DNA of 9,919 bases from Leptospira sp. 96542 (lineage in GTDB: Bacteria > Spirochaetota > Leptospiria > Leptospirales > Leptospiraceae): the NCBI GenBank assembly GCA_029310945.1, contig JARJFC010000085.1, forward strand, positions 1 to 9,919. The letters run 5' to 3'. The notes beneath the pieces are model-generated. The model did not search any database. It saw only the letters and a list, made by a program, of their open reading frames with translations, and was not told the origin of the DNA. The position numbers and the translations under genes are program-made. Shown in pieces: positions 1 through 5,693 of the stretch. How positions within the stretch are numbered: position 1 is the first letter of the stretch; each line of letters opens with the position of its first letter.

Positions 1-91
1 GCCAGTGCCGGGGTCGAGGTCCGTCACCTTATTCTTGAAAGCCCAAGCAAATCAACAGCTTGAGGCTGCGCAAGGGCTACCGCCCTGCCTG

Positions 92-130
92 TTGTATCAC
101 TTCGCTGTATCACTTGGTCGTGTCACGTCC
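92..130 (+). repeat. Three 13-bp tandem direct repeats upstream of the integrase
   Basis: Units at 92-104, 105-117 and 118-130 repeat with an exact 13-base period. The first two share the core TGTATCACTT and match at 11 of 13 positions; the third (core TGTCACGT) is more diverged, about 7 of 13 against the second. They end 14 bases before the integrase ribosome binding site. Short direct repeats beside an integrase gene are often arm-type integrase or excisionase binding sites, or operators for the integrase promoter; that role is inferred here. A small inverted repeat, AGGGC-TACC-GCCCT, lies just upstream at 73-86. Confidence 0.6.
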
Positions 131-155
131 CCAATCCAAATTCAAGGAAACGGAC

Positions 156-1832
156 ATGGCCCAAGTTGAAGGCTTGCACCTTCGCGGCTCTCGCTGGCAT
201 CTTCGCGTCATCATCCCCAAGGACCTTCACCCGCTCTACGGTGGCAAGGGCCGTGTTAGCGTGGCACTCGATACAAGCAACCGTAGAGAGGCCGTTCTAG
301 CCGCGACGGCAAAACGGGCCGCATGGCTGGCAGAGTTTGAAGCCAAGAGGGCCGCGCTGGCCCCCATGAAGATAGCCGCCGTCACGCCAGAGCTTGCGCA
401 AACGCTGGCGGACATGGTACGCGCCAAGGTGCTGGGCGAAGATGAAAGATTCCGCTCTGACGTGGAGCATGTGGCCTTGGTGGTACGCGACCTCAAGGAA
501 TGGCGCAGGCTCCGCGCAGGCCTCCCTCCCGCCCCTCAAGGCCAACCCCGCGAAAACCATAGGGAAACCTTGGAGGGCCTGACGGATGAGGAAGTGGCAG
601 AGGTGTCGCGTTTCAATGCCATTCTTGATAGCGATGCAGCAAAGGCCTTGGCCGCTGGCAACCTCTCCCGCGTACTGCCATTGACCCAAGAACTGGCGAC
701 ACGGTTAGGGGTGGCCTTTGACCCCAGCACGCCCGGCGCACGAGAGGCCCTGCGGCTGTGCCTCAGGGCTTACCGCACAGCGCACCAAGAGGCCACGCGA
801 AGGGACGCGGGGGAATGGATTGAGACCCCGGTCATCTCCACGGCTCCACCCAAGAAACCAGAGAACCCGAAGACCCTGCGGGATGCGTTCGATAAATGGA
901 AGGTCTCTCTTGGCGACAAAGGCGCGGCACGCTCCAAAGACTCCATCCAAACCGCAGAGCGTGCCGTGCGCCGTTTCGAGACGAAACACCCCAGCGTCAC
1001 CCTGCCGGAAGTCACCCGCGCCATGGGCGATGAATACCGCTCCTGGCTACTGGCGAATCTGAAAACACCAAAGACTGCACGCGATATGTTCATCTACACG
1101 CGGGCTTTGCTAGAGCATGCGGCGGATGTCTTGGAGTGGATTCCACGCAATCCATGGAGCGGCCTAGACCTTGCATCCAAGGTCACAGAAAAACGCCGGG
1201 CAATGTCGGAGGCGGAGATTGTCAGTTTGTTCTCCACGCCCCTGCATACGCAATACGCTCTCCCGCAGAGCATCCAAGCCGCGCAGGATGCCGCCTACTG
1301 GATTCCATTGATGGGCCTCTACACGGGTGCACGCCTGGGGGAGCTATGCAAGATGCGCCCTGCGGATGTGCTCTTGTCGGGCGCAATTCCGGCCCTCCAG
1401 TTGACCAATGAGGCCGAAGGCGCAGGCACGAAAACCGAAGCGGGAAACCGCATCATCCCGATTCACAGCGAGCTAATCCGCCTGGGCTTCATTGGATACG
1501 CCAAGGCCATTCAAGAGGCCGGGCATGCTTCCCTGTGGCCCTCAATGAAGATACGCAAGGACAAGCCAAGCGATTACTTCGGACGATGGTTCCGGGACTT
1601 CAGCGCGAACATAGAACCCACATTCCATTACTTCCGTCACACCGTCCGCCCCTTGATGCGTCAGGCGGGCATTGACGCGAAAGAGCGTGACCGCGTGACA
1701 GGCCACGATTCCGGGGGGAGTGTTGGGGATGTGGTCTATGACGCGGTACGGCTGGGTGAGTTAGTTCCGGCGGTGGAGACCATCCGTTACCCGTTCTTGC
1801 GGTTGCCGGTAGTCTCGCCGCACGCGGCTTGA
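156..1832 (+). CDS. Tyrosine recombinase / phage integrase with DUF6538-like N-terminus
   Basis: A 558-residue site-specific recombinase expected to integrate and excise the element by strand exchange through a covalent tyrosine intermediate. The start is ATG 156, preceded by AAGGAAA at 144-150. An in-frame TTG at 60 also exists, but it would read through the tandem repeats and has no ribosome binding site. Residues 1-60 (MAQVEGLHLRG...) resemble the DUF6538 N-terminal region common in proteobacterial prophage integrases. A SAM-like core-binding domain follows at about 240-340 and the catalytic domain at about 350-545. The catalytic set is visible: Arg393 in TGARLGEL, a beta-hairpin Lys near 426, the HxxR box His491/Arg494 in FHYFRHT, His517 in TGHDSGG and the nucleophile Tyr528 in GDVVYD. 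The length is at the long end for the family, as usual for this N-terminal type. No frameshift is seen, so the enzyme is probably functional even though the rest of the element is damaged. Confidence 0.95.
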   Translation: MAQVEGLHLRGSRWHLRVIIPKDLHPLYGGKGRVSVALDTSNRREAVLAATAKRAAWLAEFEAKRAALAPMKIAAVTPELAQTLADMVRAKVLGEDERFRSDVEHVALVVRDLKEWRRLRAGLPPAPQGQPRENHRETLEGLTDEEVAEVSRFNAILDSDAAKALAAGNLSRVLPLTQELATRLGVAFDPSTPGAREALRLCLRAYRTAHQEATRRDAGEWIETPVISTAPPKKPENPKTLRDAFDKWKVSLGDKGAARSKDSIQTAERAVRRFETKHPSVTLPEVTRAMGDEYRSWLLANLKTPKTARDMFIYTRALLEHAADVLEWIPRNPWSGLDLASKVTEKRRAMSEAEIVSLFSTPLHTQYALPQSIQAAQDAAYWIPLMGLYTGARLGELCKMRPADVLLSGAIPALQLTNEAEGAGTKTEAGNRIIPIHSELIRLGFIGYAKAIQEAGHASLWPSMKIRKDKPSDYFGRWFRDFSANIEPTFHYFRHTVRPLMRQAGIDAKERDRVTGHDSGGSVGDVVYDAVRLGELVPAVETIRYPFLRLPVVSPHAA

Positions 1833-1866
1833 GTCAATACCCTTTGTGGCTTAAGACTCCTTGACA

Positions 1867-1882
1867 GCGGACCAATGTCCGC
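1867..1882. terminator. Hairpin between convergent integrase and lipoprotein genes
   Basis: GCGGAC and GTCCGC form a perfect 6-bp stem with the loop CAAT. It lies in the 55-base gap between the integrase stop and the stop of the convergent minus-strand gene. Its position suggests a bidirectional terminator, but neither side has a clear T run, so intrinsic termination would be weak. Confidence 0.4.
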
Positions 1883-1887
1883 CCAGG

Positions 1888-2367
1888 TCACGGCCTCTTC
1901 ACCCAAGCCGCATCAACGGCCTTGGCGATGTCCCCAAAGATCGTACCGCTCATCGGAGCGCAGCCCTCGGAATACCCTGAACCGTTGATGTTCAGAATAG
2001 TCTCGCTCGTGGCCGTGTCCACCAAGTCTGTGCTGATGTGGGAAAACTGATACCCACCACCAAAGCACCGATGCGCCCAATCTAGGTTGGCATAGCCATC
2101 TACAACCAGCACATACCGCGCCTCGGACTGGTTGTAGGACTCCACGCGAGTTTCTGACGTTTGCTCGGAGACCCGTGCGCGAGAACTCCACCGCAGCACC
2201 TTGAATCCCCTCTGCTTGAGCCTGTTCTGAATTTCGATGACCCATGGAGCGCTCGGCGCATCCAGGGCAATAACGCGGCCCCCCTCAATCCTGGCTTCGT
2301 TGATCTTGGTCACTCGTCCGCTGCTGGCGCAGCCCGCAATCAGCGACACCAAAGGATTGCACCCCAT
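1888..2367 (-). CDS. Putative lipoprotein of unknown function, signal peptide probably frameshifted
   Basis: The 159-residue frame starts MGCNPLVSLIAGC, which contains a good lipobox (LIAG-C, Cys13) but no positively charged n-region. Eight bases further upstream, at 2375, a second ATG reads MKRWGAIL and then stops early in the other frame. Adding one T to the run at 2351-2353 joins the two as MKRWGAILLVSLIAGC, a textbook lipoprotein signal peptide. The original start was therefore probably 2375, and one base has been lost or miscalled. The mature part is soluble and mixed alpha/beta in character, with two further cysteines (Cys101 and Cys136 of this frame) that could form a disulfide. No family was recognised. 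A lipoprotein beside an integrase may be a cargo or lysogenic-conversion gene; that is inference. It is divergent from the XRE gene and convergent with the integrase. Confidence 0.7.
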   Translation of the reverse strand: MGCNPLVSLIAGCASSGRVTKINEARIEGGRVIALDAPSAPWVIEIQNRLKQRGFKVLRWSSRARVSEQTSETRVESYNQSEARYVLVVDGYANLDWAHRCFGGGYQFSHISTDLVDTATSETILNINGSGYSEGCAPMSGTIFGDIAKAVDAAWVKRP

Positions 2368-2443
2368 CTCTTCATAGCCTCAAAACTCCCCGACGCCCCG
2401 TGACAGGCCCACCCCGTCACCTCAAGTGGCACGGCAAATTATG

Positions 2444-2474
2444 AGGCCAAAATGGCCTAATCCACTTTGGCCTA
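2444..2474. promoter_or_regulatory. Palindromic operator candidate upstream of the XRE gene
   Basis: AGGCCA-AAA-TGGCCT at 2444-2458 is a perfect inverted repeat, and the half-site TGGCCTA recurs at 2468-2474, 15 bases after its first copy at 2453-2459. An outer pair, AAGTGG (2424-2429) and CCACTT (2463-2468), is also perfectly inverted around the palindrome. The cluster sits in the divergent gap between the lipoprotein and the XRE gene and ends 14 bases before the XRE start. This is where an autoregulated repressor would bind. Binding by the adjacent protein is inferred. Confidence 0.6.
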
Positions 2475-2488
2475 GACGATAGCGGGCA

Positions 2489-2758
2489 ATGCCTGCGTCT
2501 GCCTCAGTCCACCATCCCCGCTATGTCGCCATCCAGGTGCACTTGAAGTCCCTGCGGGAAAAAGCGGGGAGGACCCAGAGGGACCTAGCCGACGCCCTCA
2601 AGGTTGACCAAACCTACGTCTCGAAGATTGAGCGCGGAGACAGGTACGTGGACCTTGCTTTCTATGTGGAGTGGTGCCGGGCTTGCGGTGCTGATCCGGC
2701 GCGGGCACTGCGGGAACTGCTCAAGGAAACCGCTTGGTACGGTAGCGACCTCCCCTAG
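2489..2758 (+). CDS. XRE/Cro-CI family helix-turn-helix transcriptional regulator
   Basis: An 89-residue DNA-binding protein. After a short N-terminal tail, residues about 17-72 form a Cro/CI-type domain: the scaffold helix HLKSLREKAG, the turn segment TQRDLADALKV and the recognition helix DQTYVSKIERG, with the conserved Q-x-x-VSKIE-G pattern. The tail RALRELLKE could help dimerisation. The protein lacks a peptidase or other effector domain, so it is more like a Cro-type or plasmid-style regulator than a full-length CI. ATG 2489 is used because the domain begins soon after it; no clear Shine-Dalgarno sequence precedes it. The palindrome at 2444-2474 is a natural autoregulatory site and also faces the lipoprotein gene. 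The stop is TAG. Confidence 0.88.
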   Translation: MPASASVHHPRYVAIQVHLKSLREKAGRTQRDLADALKVDQTYVSKIERGDRYVDLAFYVEWCRACGADPARALRELLKETAWYGSDLP

Positions 2759-2837
2759 TCTTTCTCCGTTCTCAGTGCCTCCATACATAGAGATTGCTCT
2801 TGAGGGCGTGAGCAGGAATGCCGCCCGAAAACTGGGG

Positions 2838-2959
2838 GCCAGCGCCCAGGACTTGAACCCAGGTTTTCCGATGTACGATCACGTTGCACTCGTTATCGAC
2901 TTTGCCCATCCGCTGGGCAACTTAGACATCGGCGTTCTGTCCAGTTGAACTACGCTGTT
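2838..2959 (-). ncRNA. tRNA-like RNA with a branched insertion in the anticodon loop
   Basis: Read 5' to 3' on the minus strand. The D stem is GTTC/GAAC with a canonical loop AACTGGACA (A14, G18G19 and A21 present). The anticodon stem is CCGAT (2932-2928) with ATCGG (2872-2868), extendable to CCGATGT/ACATCGG. The variable loop is AAAAC, the T stem CTGGG/CCTGG contains two G-U pairs, and the T loop is TTCAAGT. The acceptor is 5-6 pairs (CAGCG/CGCTG) with a poor first pair, and no CCA is encoded. Between the two anticodon-stem strands lie far more bases than a normal loop: hairpin TTGCCCA-GCGGA-TGGGCAA (2920-2902), then CGATAACG-AGTGCAA-CGTGATCG (2898-2876, one mismatch). The RNA is about 121 nt against the usual 75. 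It could be an interrupted tRNA, a decayed tRNA or a tRNA mimic. It lies 34 nt downstream of the winged-helix gene and may be cotranscribed with it. Confidence 0.65.
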
Positions 2960-2993
2960 ACGCCCTAACTCTCTATTCCAGCTGCCCCTTCCT

Positions 2994-3479
2994 TTATTTG
3001 CCCGTCTTCCCACCGGTGAGCAGCTTGAACGCACGCGGCGTGGTCTTTCGCGCCCTGTCTTCCGCCGCCCGTGCGCCTCTACGGTTGATTTCCTCTTTTG
3101 CATATTTCTCGGCGGCGGCCACTAGACCTCGGAGGTCATATTTGTTCGACTGGTTGTCGCCAACTTCTGCCTTGCGATATATGCGCTTGATGTAGCCCAG
3201 TTCCTCTAGGCGTTTGATGCTGCGTCTAACGGTACTCGGGTCCACATCCAGCCCTTCAGCCAACTTCGCTTTAGACGGCCACGGGAGGTCACTAGCACTC
3301 CACCAAAAGCTGGACAAATGGAGAATGATGAGAACATCAAGTGACTTCAAATTCAGAGCCTTCTGATACTTGAAAATCACGTCAGGCAACGCCGTGAATC
3401 CGGCACGCATTAGCGTAGCCCCCCACTTCTGGGTCAAAGCACGTTCAGCCGAAACTGCTTTTGTTTTTACTTCACTCAT
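2994..3479 (-). CDS. Winged helix-turn-helix protein (phage/plasmid accessory regulator or replication-type)
   Basis: A 161-residue protein starting at ATG 3479, preceded by AAGAGGG a few bases upstream. The same frame is open to 3839, but that extension has no ribosome binding site and crosses a hairpin-rich leader. The N-terminal block (LTQKWGATLMRAGFTALPDVIFKYQ) and the core (LDVLIILHLSSFWW...DLPWPSKAKLAEG) resemble a helix-turn-helix family common on proteobacterial mobile elements. The DNA-binding helices are at about 70-95 (KLAEGLDVDPSTVRRSIKRL), followed by a wing (GYIKRIYR...NKYDL). The C-terminal 40 residues are strongly basic (INRRGARAAEDRARK, GGKTGK), suiting nucleic-acid contact. 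The exact role, repressor or replication initiation, cannot be told from sequence. The tRNA-like RNA follows it on the same strand. Confidence 0.85.
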   Translation of the reverse strand: MSEVKTKAVSAERALTQKWGATLMRAGFTALPDVIFKYQKALNLKSLDVLIILHLSSFWWSASDLPWPSKAKLAEGLDVDPSTVRRSIKRLEELGYIKRIYRKAEVGDNQSNKYDLRGLVAAAEKYAKEEINRRGARAAEDRARKTTPRAFKLLTGGKTGK

Positions 3480-3563
3480 GGTGGCCCTCTTGGTATTGCG
3501 ACAGTTCCATTCTGGCCCGTGAGCAGTTGCCCTGCAATATCTCAAGCGACCCGAAGGGAAGGC

Positions 3564-3589
3564 AGATTTGTCTCCCCCCGGAGAAATCT
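3564..3589. promoter_or_regulatory. Inverted repeat in the winged-helix gene leader
   Basis: AGATT and TCTCC (separated by two unpaired bases, TG) are mirrored by GGAGA and AATCT around a CCCC loop. This gives ten pairs in total, about 85 bases upstream of the minus-strand winged-helix start. The 11-mer GGAGAAATCTT at its right arm recurs on the other strand at 5002-5012. It could be an operator or a 5' leader hairpin. Confidence 0.4.
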
Positions 3590-3781
3590 TATAGATGTGC
3601 TCCTTGCGTATGCTCGTGACGGCGTTTGTTTTGGGCGGCACCAGCGCCTCCACAGGGGGAGGCAAAATTGTCCCAAGGGGAAGGTACAGGGGCCGCCACC
3701 GCAAGAGGCTTATTTGCATCAAATCAAAGCTGCATGCACGTCGTGCGGGGTTCCCTAGAGGCGAATGCAGTGAGAACAAGA

Positions 3782-3808
3782 CTGGAACCCATGCAACACC
3801 AGTTCCAG
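3782..3808. promoter_or_regulatory. Inverted repeat upstream of the small membrane peptide gene
   Basis: CTGGAAC (3782-3788) and GTTCCAG (3802-3808) are perfect 7-bp inverted arms separated by 13 bases, about 20 bp centre to centre, two helical turns. This spacing fits a dimeric regulator site. It lies 70-95 bases before the start of the 45-residue gene. Confidence 0.35.
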
Positions 3809-3877
3809 GGCTTGTTGGAAGAGACATGCCGAGACGCACGATGCATATATTTATGAATCCAAACTTCAGAGGATCAA

Positions 3878-4015
3878 ATGCTTTTTTCCGTGCTTGCCGC
3901 CCTCGGCCTACTCGTCGTTACCCTAGACCGTCACCCAAGAGGTGCCCGGACTTTGGTTGCATTGGTGGTCCACGCCACACCTCTGGGGTTGGGGTTAGCG
4001 TTCCTTTTGCGATGA
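3878..4015 (+). CDS. Small two-segment membrane peptide, 45 residues
   Basis: ATG 3878 is preceded by AGAGGA at 3868-3873, an excellent ribosome binding site at normal spacing. The product has two hydrophobic segments: residues 2-16 (LFSVLAALGLLVVTL) and about 25-44 (TLVALVVHATPLGLGLAFLL). A basic turn (DRHPRGAR) separates them, and the peptide ends in Arg. This pattern predicts an inner-membrane hairpin with both ends on the same side. Known small phage proteins of this type include holin-like, superinfection-exclusion and toxin peptides; nothing here picks one. It ends 24 bases before the stop of the convergent zinc-binding gene. The case rests on the ribosome binding site and hydrophobic pattern; no homologue was recognised. 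Confidence 0.6.
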   Translation: MLFSVLAALGLLVVTLDRHPRGARTLVALVVHATPLGLGLAFLLR

Positions 4016-4039
4016 CACGCTCCCACATCGCTTTGAATA

Positions 4040-4759
4040 TCACACCATCGCGGCAATCTCCTCGGACAACCTCCTGGCTTCCTGCTGGGGCCGTTCGGCC
4101 TCCTTGCGAAGCGTCTGCGCGAGCAATAGACCGGGTTGCCCAAATGCCCGCTTGAGGTGCCCCGAGATGTACTGCATGGTGCGCGGTGCCACGTCGCGAT
4201 AGACCTGTTTGCTACGACCCGCGTCGGAGTCCCAATAGATCAATGAATGAACAGGCGCAAGACGCAGGACGCGGCGGGCTAGCTGGGTGTCAAAGGCAGC
4301 ATCCGAGACAAAGCGGCGGGGGCTGCGTTCTTGTAGAAGGAACATGGCGAGGCCCGTCTTGATGACCTTCCACGGCTCCACGGTTTCGGCAACCGCCTCC
4401 AGCTTCGCATACGCGTGGTAGGACTGATGGAGATTCGATTCACGAGACCGCGCCACCCACTTTTGTAGCTTCGGGTCCAATTGGAATTGGAGCACGGCGG
4501 CGCGAGCTTCGTCCCGGATAGCCCCCCAGCGCTCTTGCATGATGACCCATGCGCTGCTGTTCTTGTTGCGCTTGTACTTGGCCTCCACCATGGCGGTATA
4601 GAGGTTCAGTTCGTGAGCCGTAACGGGAACCTGAACGGCGGCCCCGTGGCGTCGCTTGTGGGCCGCGTGATTGCGGCAGTAGTTGGAGAGTCCGTGCCGG
4701 TAGTCGTGGCAGTACGGGACTTCGCATTTATAGATGCTGTTGCTTGCAAAGGTCTTCAT
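4040..4759 (-). CDS. Zinc-binding phage-type protein of unknown function
   Basis: A 239-residue protein starting at ATG 4759. A longer in-frame start at 4861 adds 34 residues with no better ribosome binding site, so the shorter start is preferred without certainty. Residues 11-38 carry a zinc-binding signature: Cys12-x4-Cys17-x10-Cys28-x2-His31, followed by the basic HKRRHG. This type of finger appears at the N-terminus of phage HNH-like and related DNA-interacting proteins. No HNH catalytic motif is visible after it, so nuclease activity is not supported. The remainder is helical and charged, with many Arg/Lys (KYKRNKNSS, QERWGAIRDEAR) and a C-terminal coiled-coil-like Glu/Arg-rich tail. A role in nucleic-acid binding is likely; function is unknown. 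Confidence 0.8.
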   Translation of the reverse strand: MKTFASNSIYKCEVPYCHDYRHGLSNYCRNHAAHKRRHGAAVQVPVTAHELNLYTAMVEAKYKRNKNSSAWVIMQERWGAIRDEARAAVLQFQLDPKLQKWVARSRESNLHQSYHAYAKLEAVAETVEPWKVIKTGLAMFLLQERSPRRFVSDAAFDTQLARRVLRLAPVHSLIYWDSDAGRSKQVYRDVAPRTMQYISGHLKRAFGQPGLLLAQTLRKEAERPQQEARRLSEEIAAMV

Positions 4760-5058
4760 TTGAAAAATGGAAATATTAGTGGGCCACCCCTCACGGAGGC
4801 AGGCATCTAAATTTTTCGGGGGAACGAATCGGCACCCGTTATAGGTAACCAACAGGCGCATCCGGGGGTGCCGGAGGCACTGGAGACACCTGCGCTTCGC
4901 GGTGAATGGGGTGAACCAAGAGGAAGCAACTGGACTCCCACGAGATGAGCAAGGGAGTACATCAGTTGATGGGCTCTTGGTGGCCTTGATTTGGAGGAGG
5001 GAAGATTTCTCCCCTCAAAGTTCTTCCCATCAGAGAACATCAACAGGACTGCACCAGA

Positions 5059-5072
5059 GTACCTATAGGTAC
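5059..5072. promoter_or_regulatory. Perfect 14-bp palindrome GTACCTATAGGTAC
   Basis: The sequence equals its own reverse complement over 14 bases and abuts the TTGATG repeat cluster. Such symmetric sites commonly bind dimeric repressors. No binding protein can be assigned; the winged-helix protein and the XRE regulator are the candidates in the window. Confidence 0.45.
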
Positions 5073-5074
5073 AT

Positions 5075-5118
5075 CTTGATGTTGCTCTTGATGTCGATGT
5101 TGTTCTTGATGTTGATGG
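5075..5118 (+). repeat. TTGATG-based imperfect direct repeats
   Basis: CTTGATGTTG occurs at 5075-5084 and 5106-5115, with the variant CTTGATGTCG at 5087-5096. TTGATG itself starts at 5076, 5088, 5107 and 5113. In plus-frame translation the repeats give a run of Leu and Met, which looks like a membrane segment but is explained by the repeat. Iterons near replication-type genes, or protein-binding repeats, are possible. Confidence 0.6.
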
Positions 5119-5130
5119 GTTAGCGACCGA

Positions 5131-5148
5131 GAAACCCGTCGGTTTCTT
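5131..5148 (-). terminator. Hairpin just downstream of the 5157-5597 gene
   Basis: AGAAACC (5131-5137) and GGTTTCT (5142-5148) form a perfect 7-bp stem with a 4-base loop, nine bases after the stop of the minus-strand gene. Position and stem suit a terminator, but no T run follows on the minus strand (TCGGTCG), so efficiency is doubtful. Confidence 0.45.
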
Positions 5149-5156
5149 GCTGGGTA

Positions 5157-5597
5157 TCAGAACTGGGGAGGAGGATTACCAGTGACGGTAGGTGGCTGCG
5201 GTCTGCCGGAGGGCCTGCCGCCCTTTTTCCCGTTCTCCCGGTTGATGTCGGCCTTCCTTACACAGTCCGCCCACTCACTGACTTGCACGAGGTCAAACAC
5301 TAGGCCGCCCTCGGCCACCAGGAGCCCCGCAGAGGGCTCCATCAAGGCGTCCAGTGCTTGGGCTATCTCCGTTCCCGGCGTGGCCTTGAGGCGGCGCATG
5401 AGGGCATCTAGCGGCATCCGTTCGCCTTCCACTTGCCAGAGCGCGGCACGGGCCATATCGAAGACACCGCGCAGATTCGGCGGTAGCCACCCGATGCGGG
5501 CCTCATGCTCGGCCCAGTGGAGGAACATGCGGGGCATCCGCAGATTGGTTTTCATTTGGTTCATGGTTTTTTCGTTATCAAGATCAAGAAAACCCAT
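5157..5597 (-). CDS. Small phage protein with KKGGRP motif, replication-associated type
   Basis: A 146-residue protein starting at ATG 5597, with GAGGCGGGG just upstream; in-frame ATGs at 5564 and 5555 are weaker alternatives. Residues 20-110 are a compact helical domain (MPRMFLHWAEHEARIGWLPPN ... VSEWADCVRKADI). It is followed by INRENGKKGGRPSGRP at 118-133 and a proline-rich tail. The ENGKKGGRP-type linker with a basic, glycine-rich turn is a recurrent feature of phage replication-organiser and helicase-loader-like proteins and of their short relatives. This is the only basis for the suggested role; the helical domain itself was not recognised. It stands alone, with 96 bases to the next upstream gene on the same strand. 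Confidence 0.75.
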   Translation of the reverse strand: MGFLDLDNEKTMNQMKTNLRMPRMFLHWAEHEARIGWLPPNLRGVFDMARAALWQVEGERMPLDALMRRLKATPGTEIAQALDALMEPSAGLLVAEGGLVFDLVQVSEWADCVRKADINRENGKKGGRPSGRPQPPTVTGNPPPQF

Positions 5598-5651
5598 GGC
5601 CCCGCCTCTCGAACCACAAGGGCAAGAAGAGGAAGGGGCCAGGGTCTATGT

Positions 5652-5670
5652 CGCGGGCATTGCACCCGCG
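5652..5670 (-). terminator. Hairpin after the 5694-6167 gene
   Basis: CGCGGG and CCCGCG form a perfect 6-bp GC stem with a 7-base loop, 24 bases past the stop on the minus strand. There is no T tract. It may slow or end transcription before the next gene, or act as an mRNA 3' stabiliser. Confidence 0.35.
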
Positions 5671-5693
5671 TGGCGTTGCGTCAGGAGGGGGTC

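Larger units (their letters stand above)
3480..3877. other. Non-coding leader region with several inverted repeats
   Basis: This stretch of about 400 bases separates the minus-strand winged-helix gene from the plus-strand small membrane gene, so it should hold divergent promoters. It contains the arm pair at 3564-3589, a 6-bp stem GCCTCC-ACAGGG-GGAGGC at 3646-3663, two ACAGGGG copies near 3652 and 3687, and the 7-bp inverted repeat at 3782-3808. No promoter hexamer pair is convincing; an AT-rich TATATT is present at 3846-3851. Open frames here are long only because of GC bias and carry no recognisable domains. Confidence 0.5.
4760..5156. other. Repeat-rich intergenic region between two minus-strand phage genes
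   Basis: About 400 bases with no convincing gene. From right to left it holds a 7-bp hairpin just past the 5157 stop, a cluster of TTGATG repeats (5075-5118), a perfect 14-bp palindrome (5059-5072), ACATCAACA at 5037-5045 which mirrors TGTTGATG at 5111-5118, and the motif AGATTTCTCCCC at 5003-5014. The AT-rich TAATATTT on the minus strand near 4775-4782 may be part of the promoter or leader of the zinc-binding gene. The combination of iterated repeats and palindrome could be a control region or a replication or partition site; this is inference. Confidence 0.5.

Noticed and set aside
1..63. Open frame on plus ending ...RHLILESPSKSTA then TGA, and an alternative minus frame reading KVTDLDPGTG
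   Set aside because: Both are only about 15-20 codons and cut by the window edge; neither can be identified or preferred.
60..155. N-terminal extension of the integrase from TTG 60
   Set aside because: It reads through the 13-bp repeats, has no ribosome binding site, and the family start fits ATG 156.
2874..2921. Group I or group II intron in the tRNA-like gene
   Set aside because: At about 48 nt the insertion is much too small for the catalytic core of either type.
3646..3663. GCCTCC/GGAGGC hairpin as an intrinsic terminator
   Set aside because: It is followed by AAAATT on plus and GCTGG on minus, so no T tract on either strand, and no gene ends nearby.
3480..3839. 120-codon N-terminal extension of the winged-helix gene
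   Set aside because: Composition is unlike the rest of the protein, no ribosome binding site was seen, and ATG 3479 has a good one.
3595..4155. 186-codon plus-strand open frame
   Set aside because: Arg/Pro-rich with no domain, overlaps the zinc-binding gene antisense, and conflicts with the better-supported 45-residue frame.
4760..4861. Longer start for the zinc-binding protein
   Set aside because: No better ribosome binding site; the added residues are not like a domain. Not fully excluded.
4902..5123. 73-codon plus frame ending in a Leu/Met-rich apparent membrane segment
   Set aside because: No ribosome binding site, and the hydrophobic end is simply the translation of the TTGATG repeats.
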